Positions 58,824-61,451 of a stretch of DNA of 61,451 nt are shown here, piece after piece. Position numbers and translations under genes: made by a program. How positions within the stretch are numbered: the first letter of the stretch is position 1; every line of letters begins with the position of its first letter. Origin of the DNA: Bdellovibrionales bacterium (GTDB lineage: Bacteria > Bdellovibrionota > Bdellovibrionia > Bdellovibrionales > JAKFYE01); assembly GCA_021731045.1 (NCBI GenBank), contig JAKFYE010000011.1, forward strand, positions 1-61,451. The letters are read 5' to 3'. The notes beneath the pieces were generated by a model. The model was not told where the DNA came from and ran no database searches. It was given only the letters and a program-made list of their open reading frames with translations.

Positions 58824-60104
58824 TTAGACTTTGAAATTCGATTTTAAATCAGACCAGCACGATTGATAGTTGGAGTCGCGCAATGGAGATTTAGCTGCGG
58901 TTTCGGTGATGGCGAATGGGTAGCGACTTTCGAACATGAAGGCTAGTGTGTTGTCGTATTTTTCGGGTTTGAGTTCGGCTTTGGTGGCTTTTTCAAATGT
59001 TTGAGCGTCGGGTCCGTGAGGAGCAAAAGCATTATGTAGACTGGCGCCGCCAGGAGCAAACTCTTCGGATTTTGCGTCGTAAACACCTTTTATCAATCCC
59101 ATAAATTCGCTCATTAAATTGCGATGATAATACGGCGGTCGAAACGTGTGCTCGGCCACCATCCATCGCGGCGGAAATATTACAAAATCAATATTGGCAA
59201 CGCCTTCGGTTCCGGAAGGTGAAGTTAAAACCGTAAAGATAGAAGGATCTGGATGATCAAAACTGACGGTGTTGATCGTGTTGAATTTTTTTAAATCGTA
59301 CTTGTAAGGATAGTAATTGCCGTGCCATGCAACGACGTTCAGAGGTGAGCTTTTTAATTTTTGCTCAAAAAACTTTCCCATAAATTTAAAAATTAAAGTG
59401 CTCTCTTGCTTTTTGTCGTCATAAGCAGCTGATGGAGCTAAGAAGTCGCGAGGGTTGGCAAGACCGTTAGCGCCAATGGGGCCTAATCCCGGCAATACAA
59501 ACGACGCTCCGTAATTTTCGCAGACATAACCACGAGCTTTATCGCCCACGAGATTGACTTGAAATTTAATACCTTTAGGAATGACAGCAATTTCGGTAGG
59601 AGCAATTTTAAGTGTTCCAAATTCTGTTTTAATTTCAAGATCACCCTCTTGAGGAACAAAAACAAATTCACCATCGGCCGAATAAAAATAAGTGTTTTTC
59701 ATCGACGCATGACATGCGTACATATGAATAGAACAACCGGATTGCGACTGAGGGGCGCCGTTTCCGGTGTACGTCACAAGGCTTTGCAAAAAATTAATTT
59801 CTTTTTGGGCGTAAGAAAACGGTTTCCAGCGAATCTGGTTAGGTTCAAAAACTGTAAACGGACCTGTTTTAAAAAGTGGAATATCAATTGGGTTAAATGA
59901 GCCGTCAGTTACAGAAGGTTGAATTTTGTAGAGCCACGATCTTAAATTGTGTTCTCGTGGGGCCGTAAACGAGCTGCCGTTAAGTTGTTCCGCATAAAGG
60001 CCCAATGGCGATTTTTGCGGGTTGTTTTGACCTTGCGGAAGAGCGCCCGCTACGGCTTCTGATTCAAAGTAATTTCCAAACCCCGAATGGTATTGCGTTT
60101 CCAT
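58824..60104 (-). CDS. hmgA: Homogentisate 1,2-dioxygenase
   Basis: Opens the ring of homogentisate in tyrosine/phenylalanine degradation; non-haem Fe(II), cytoplasmic, 426 aa. N-terminus YHSGFGNYFESEAVAGALPQGQNNPQ is the family hallmark; QSGCSIHMYACHASMKNTYFY, VVAWHGNYYPYKYDL, and the iron site HTFRPPYYHRNLMSEFMGLIKG with later SLHNAFAPHGPD give the His-Glu-His ligands. Monocistronic here; other tyrosine-degradation genes are not visible in the window. A predator digesting protein-rich prey would have use for it. Confidence 0.97.
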   Translation of the reverse strand: METQYHSGFGNYFESEAVAGALPQGQNNPQKSPLGLYAEQLNGSSFTAPREHNLRSWLYKIQPSVTDGSFNPIDIPLFKTGPFTVFEPNQIRWKPFSYAQKEINFLQSLVTYTGNGAPQSQSGCSIHMYACHASMKNTYFYSADGEFVFVPQEGDLEIKTEFGTLKIAPTEIAVIPKGIKFQVNLVGDKARGYVCENYGASFVLPGLGPIGANGLANPRDFLAPSAAYDDKKQESTLIFKFMGKFFEQKLKSSPLNVVAWHGNYYPYKYDLKKFNTINTVSFDHPDPSIFTVLTSPSGTEGVANIDFVIFPPRWMVAEHTFRPPYYHRNLMSEFMGLIKGVYDAKSEEFAPGGASLHNAFAPHGPDAQTFEKATKAELKPEKYDNTLAFMFESRYPFAITETAAKSPLRDSNYQSCWSDLKSNFKV

Positions 60105-60225
60105 AGACGATATTAAAGGCTTTCGCTTTCATTTTGTCAAAAGGTCGAGGCCAATTCGCTGTGTTTGTCTCAAAATAGAGCGGTCTTCATCTTATATTTC
60201 AGGTGAGATCATCCGAAAATTCATT

Positions 60226-60783
60226 ATGCTTAGAGTGGTTTTAACTCTTATATTAGTGCTGACTTTTATTTCCGAATCTCAAGCCCGAGAGATTAAGGGT
60301 GCGACTCCGCGTAAGAAGCGCCATGTTAAACTTTTAGATGTGGATATTGAAGATCTTGTTCGTGCCGAAGACGATCCTAATTTTGAAGAGTTTCTTAAAG
60401 AGCGGGAGCATCAACACCAAATTGATCAAGCCTCCATCGAATTACATAAAAAACAAAGACAAGAGTTTGAAGACGAAACCGAAAAAAAGCGTCGAGATTT
60501 TATAGACGCACGTTCTAAGAAAGTTCCCGTGAATATGACGGAGCTTTACCAAGACTATAAACGACACCTCGAAGAAAAAAGAAATTGGCGACGTGAACAA
60601 GCGGCGGGCCGTGCAAAACAAGTTGCCGACCACGAAGCTCAGGTGCATCAAATTCAAGCGTCTCGTCAAGTGCGACTCGAAAAAGTATTCCCCAACCAAA
60701 GGTTGCCGGCGTCAATCGAAGAGCCTAAGTATCCTAAAAAGACCGAAGGCGCATTTAAAAAAGCCCCCGCAAAAACCCCTTAG
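60226..60783 (+). CDS. Exported charged coiled-coil protein, unknown function
   Basis: 185 aa with signal peptide (LRVVLTLILVLTFISESQA) and a highly charged mature region rich in E, K, R and Q with heptad-like spacing (KEREHQHQIDQASIELHKKQRQEFEDE, HLEEKRNWRREQAAGRAKQ), ending in a Pro/Lys-rich tail (EEPKYPKKTEGAFKKAPAKTP). No Cys. Likely an extended periplasmic coiled coil; no family recognised. No clear ribosome-binding site. It precedes hemF by 65 bp on the same strand. Confidence 0.7.
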   Translation: MLRVVLTLILVLTFISESQAREIKGATPRKKRHVKLLDVDIEDLVRAEDDPNFEEFLKEREHQHQIDQASIELHKKQRQEFEDETEKKRRDFIDARSKKVPVNMTELYQDYKRHLEEKRNWRREQAAGRAKQVADHEAQVHQIQASRQVRLEKVFPNQRLPASIEEPKYPKKTEGAFKKAPAKTP

Positions 60784-60848
60784 ACCCATTTCGGTATAGA
60801 GCATAATACACCCTAGTTTCTAAAAAAAAAGCGTGTTACGTATTTTGT

Positions 60849-61451
60849 ATGGATCAATCTCCGCGCGAGTATTTTAAAAGTCTTCAAAATCACATCACCA
60901 CGCAGCTAACGACTATCAACGAGCACACGTGCAAAAGCGACATTTGGCAACGTGAAGGCGGTGGAGGCGGAGACTCCCGAATTTTCGAAGGAGGACGACT
61001 TCTAGAAAAGGGGGGCGTTAATTTTTCTGAAGTTTACGGAGAATTCACGCCAGAATTTGCGGCCGCCATGCCATACGGCGATGGTTTAAATTTTTACGCC
61101 ACCGGTGTCTCGTTGGTTTTACATCCTAAAAATCCATTTGTGCCTTCGGTTCATGCCAACTTTCGTTATCTTGAACGCGGAAACGCCGCCTGGTTTGGCG
61201 GGGGTGCGGACCTCACGCCATTTTATTTTTATCGCGAAGACGCGGTTCATTTTCATCGTACTTTTTTTGAGGCCTTACGTCCCTTCGGTCCAGAGCATTA
61301 CCCCAAATTTAAAAAAACGTGCGACGAATACTTTTATTTACCTCACCGAAACGAAACTCGTGGTGTCGGGGGAATATTTTTTGATTACCAATTAGCAAAA
61401 TCCCAAAACCCTAACGACATTGTTAAGTACGATGTTTTCGGAATGGTTCGT
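60849..61451 (+). CDS. hemF: Oxygen-dependent coproporphyrinogen III oxidase (3' end cut)
   Basis: Oxidative decarboxylation of coproporphyrinogen III to protoporphyrinogen IX in haem synthesis, O2-dependent. The 201 residues in the window contain WQREGGGGGDSRIFEGG, GVNFSEVYG, ATGVSLVLHPKNPFVPSVHANFRY, FGGGADLTPFYFY and RGVGGIFFDY, all canonical for HemF. ATG at 60849. The C-terminal third lies beyond the window edge. The choice of the oxygen-dependent enzyme indicates an aerobic lifestyle, alongside complex II and despite the nitrite reductase. Confidence 0.95.
   Translation, partial: MDQSPREYFKSLQNHITTQLTTINEHTCKSDIWQREGGGGGDSRIFEGGRLLEKGGVNFSEVYGEFTPEFAAAMPYGDGLNFYATGVSLVLHPKNPFVPSVHANFRYLERGNAAWFGGGADLTPFYFYREDAVHFHRTFFEALRPFGPEHYPKFKKTCDEYFYLPHRNETRGVGGIFFDYQLAKSQNPNDIVKYDVFGMVR

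Noticed and set aside
58662..58847. Plus-strand frame across the 58731-58810 palindrome
   Set aside because: Open only because the palindrome is free of stops in both directions; no start signal and it overlaps hmgA and the pseudogene.

Overview
This 61 kb window looks like chromosome of a predatory or Bdellovibrio-like bacterium (Bdellovibrionota). The assignment is an inference from gene content: a TIGR02147-type regulator, many secreted proteases and lipoproteins, several PilZ proteins, an IcmF-type fused acyl-CoA mutase, a compact LexA/Y-family polymerase locus and moderately AT-rich DNA. No rRNA, tRNA, CRISPR array, intact insertion sequence or prophage was recognised. Both window ends cut genes (a 3-hydroxyacyl-CoA dehydrogenase at the left, hemF at the right).

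Layout. 1-4822: acyl-CoA operon (3-hydroxyacyl-CoA dehydrogenase, enoyl-CoA hydratase, fused isobutyryl-CoA mutase). 5057-8049: TIGR02147 regulator coupled to a secreted HExxHH protein, then small secreted/membrane proteins. 8214-10709: SOS-type locus on the minus strand (lexA, then 96-aa, 51-aa and Y-family polymerase genes with ATGA-type coupling). 10854-13042: LysR regulator and small secreted proteins. 13125-15977: two acyl-CoA dehydrogenases (isovaleryl-type and short-chain type) divergent from a free B12-binding subunit. 16073-22967: M3 peptidase lipoprotein, HD phosphohydrolase, FadL-like porin, subtilisin lipoprotein. 23519-29181: tightly coupled operon of M50 protease, trpS, scpA, scpB and two membrane proteins. 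29123-36913: FAD dehydrogenase, psd, lipoproteins, ddl, catalase-like lipoprotein, lytic transglycosylase. 36914-44347: PerM, cyclic-nucleotide-binding and PilZ proteins, methyltransferase, ankyrin lipoprotein, a second transglycosylase and an unusual subtilisin-TM-PilZ fusion. 45477-48875: sdhCAB. 49183-58218: accessory region with a putative ADP-ribosyltransferase, hemerythrin, degenerate receiver protein, a LuxR protein with a Cys cluster, nnrS, a Crp/Fnr regulator and a nirK-nirV-sco operon. 58263-61451: ADP-ribosyltransferase remnant, hmgA, a coiled-coil protein and hemF.

The first and fourth regions together suggest breakdown or isomerisation of branched and short acyl-CoAs. The nir region looks like a nitrite-to-NO module with NO-related regulation and copper delivery; no NO reductase is visible in the window.

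The most unusual signal is a set of long, often perfect inverted repeats. Two elements (31732-31953, 48893-49058) share an almost identical structured core of about 80 bp, with covarying internal hairpins, yet have completely different 37-43 bp arms. Another (44347-44602) nests two pairs of arms around a core whose internal pairings cross. A third type (49985-50058 and 58731-58810) lies at the two ADP-ribosyltransferase loci and in one case is read in frame as protein. All pairings were found by eye.
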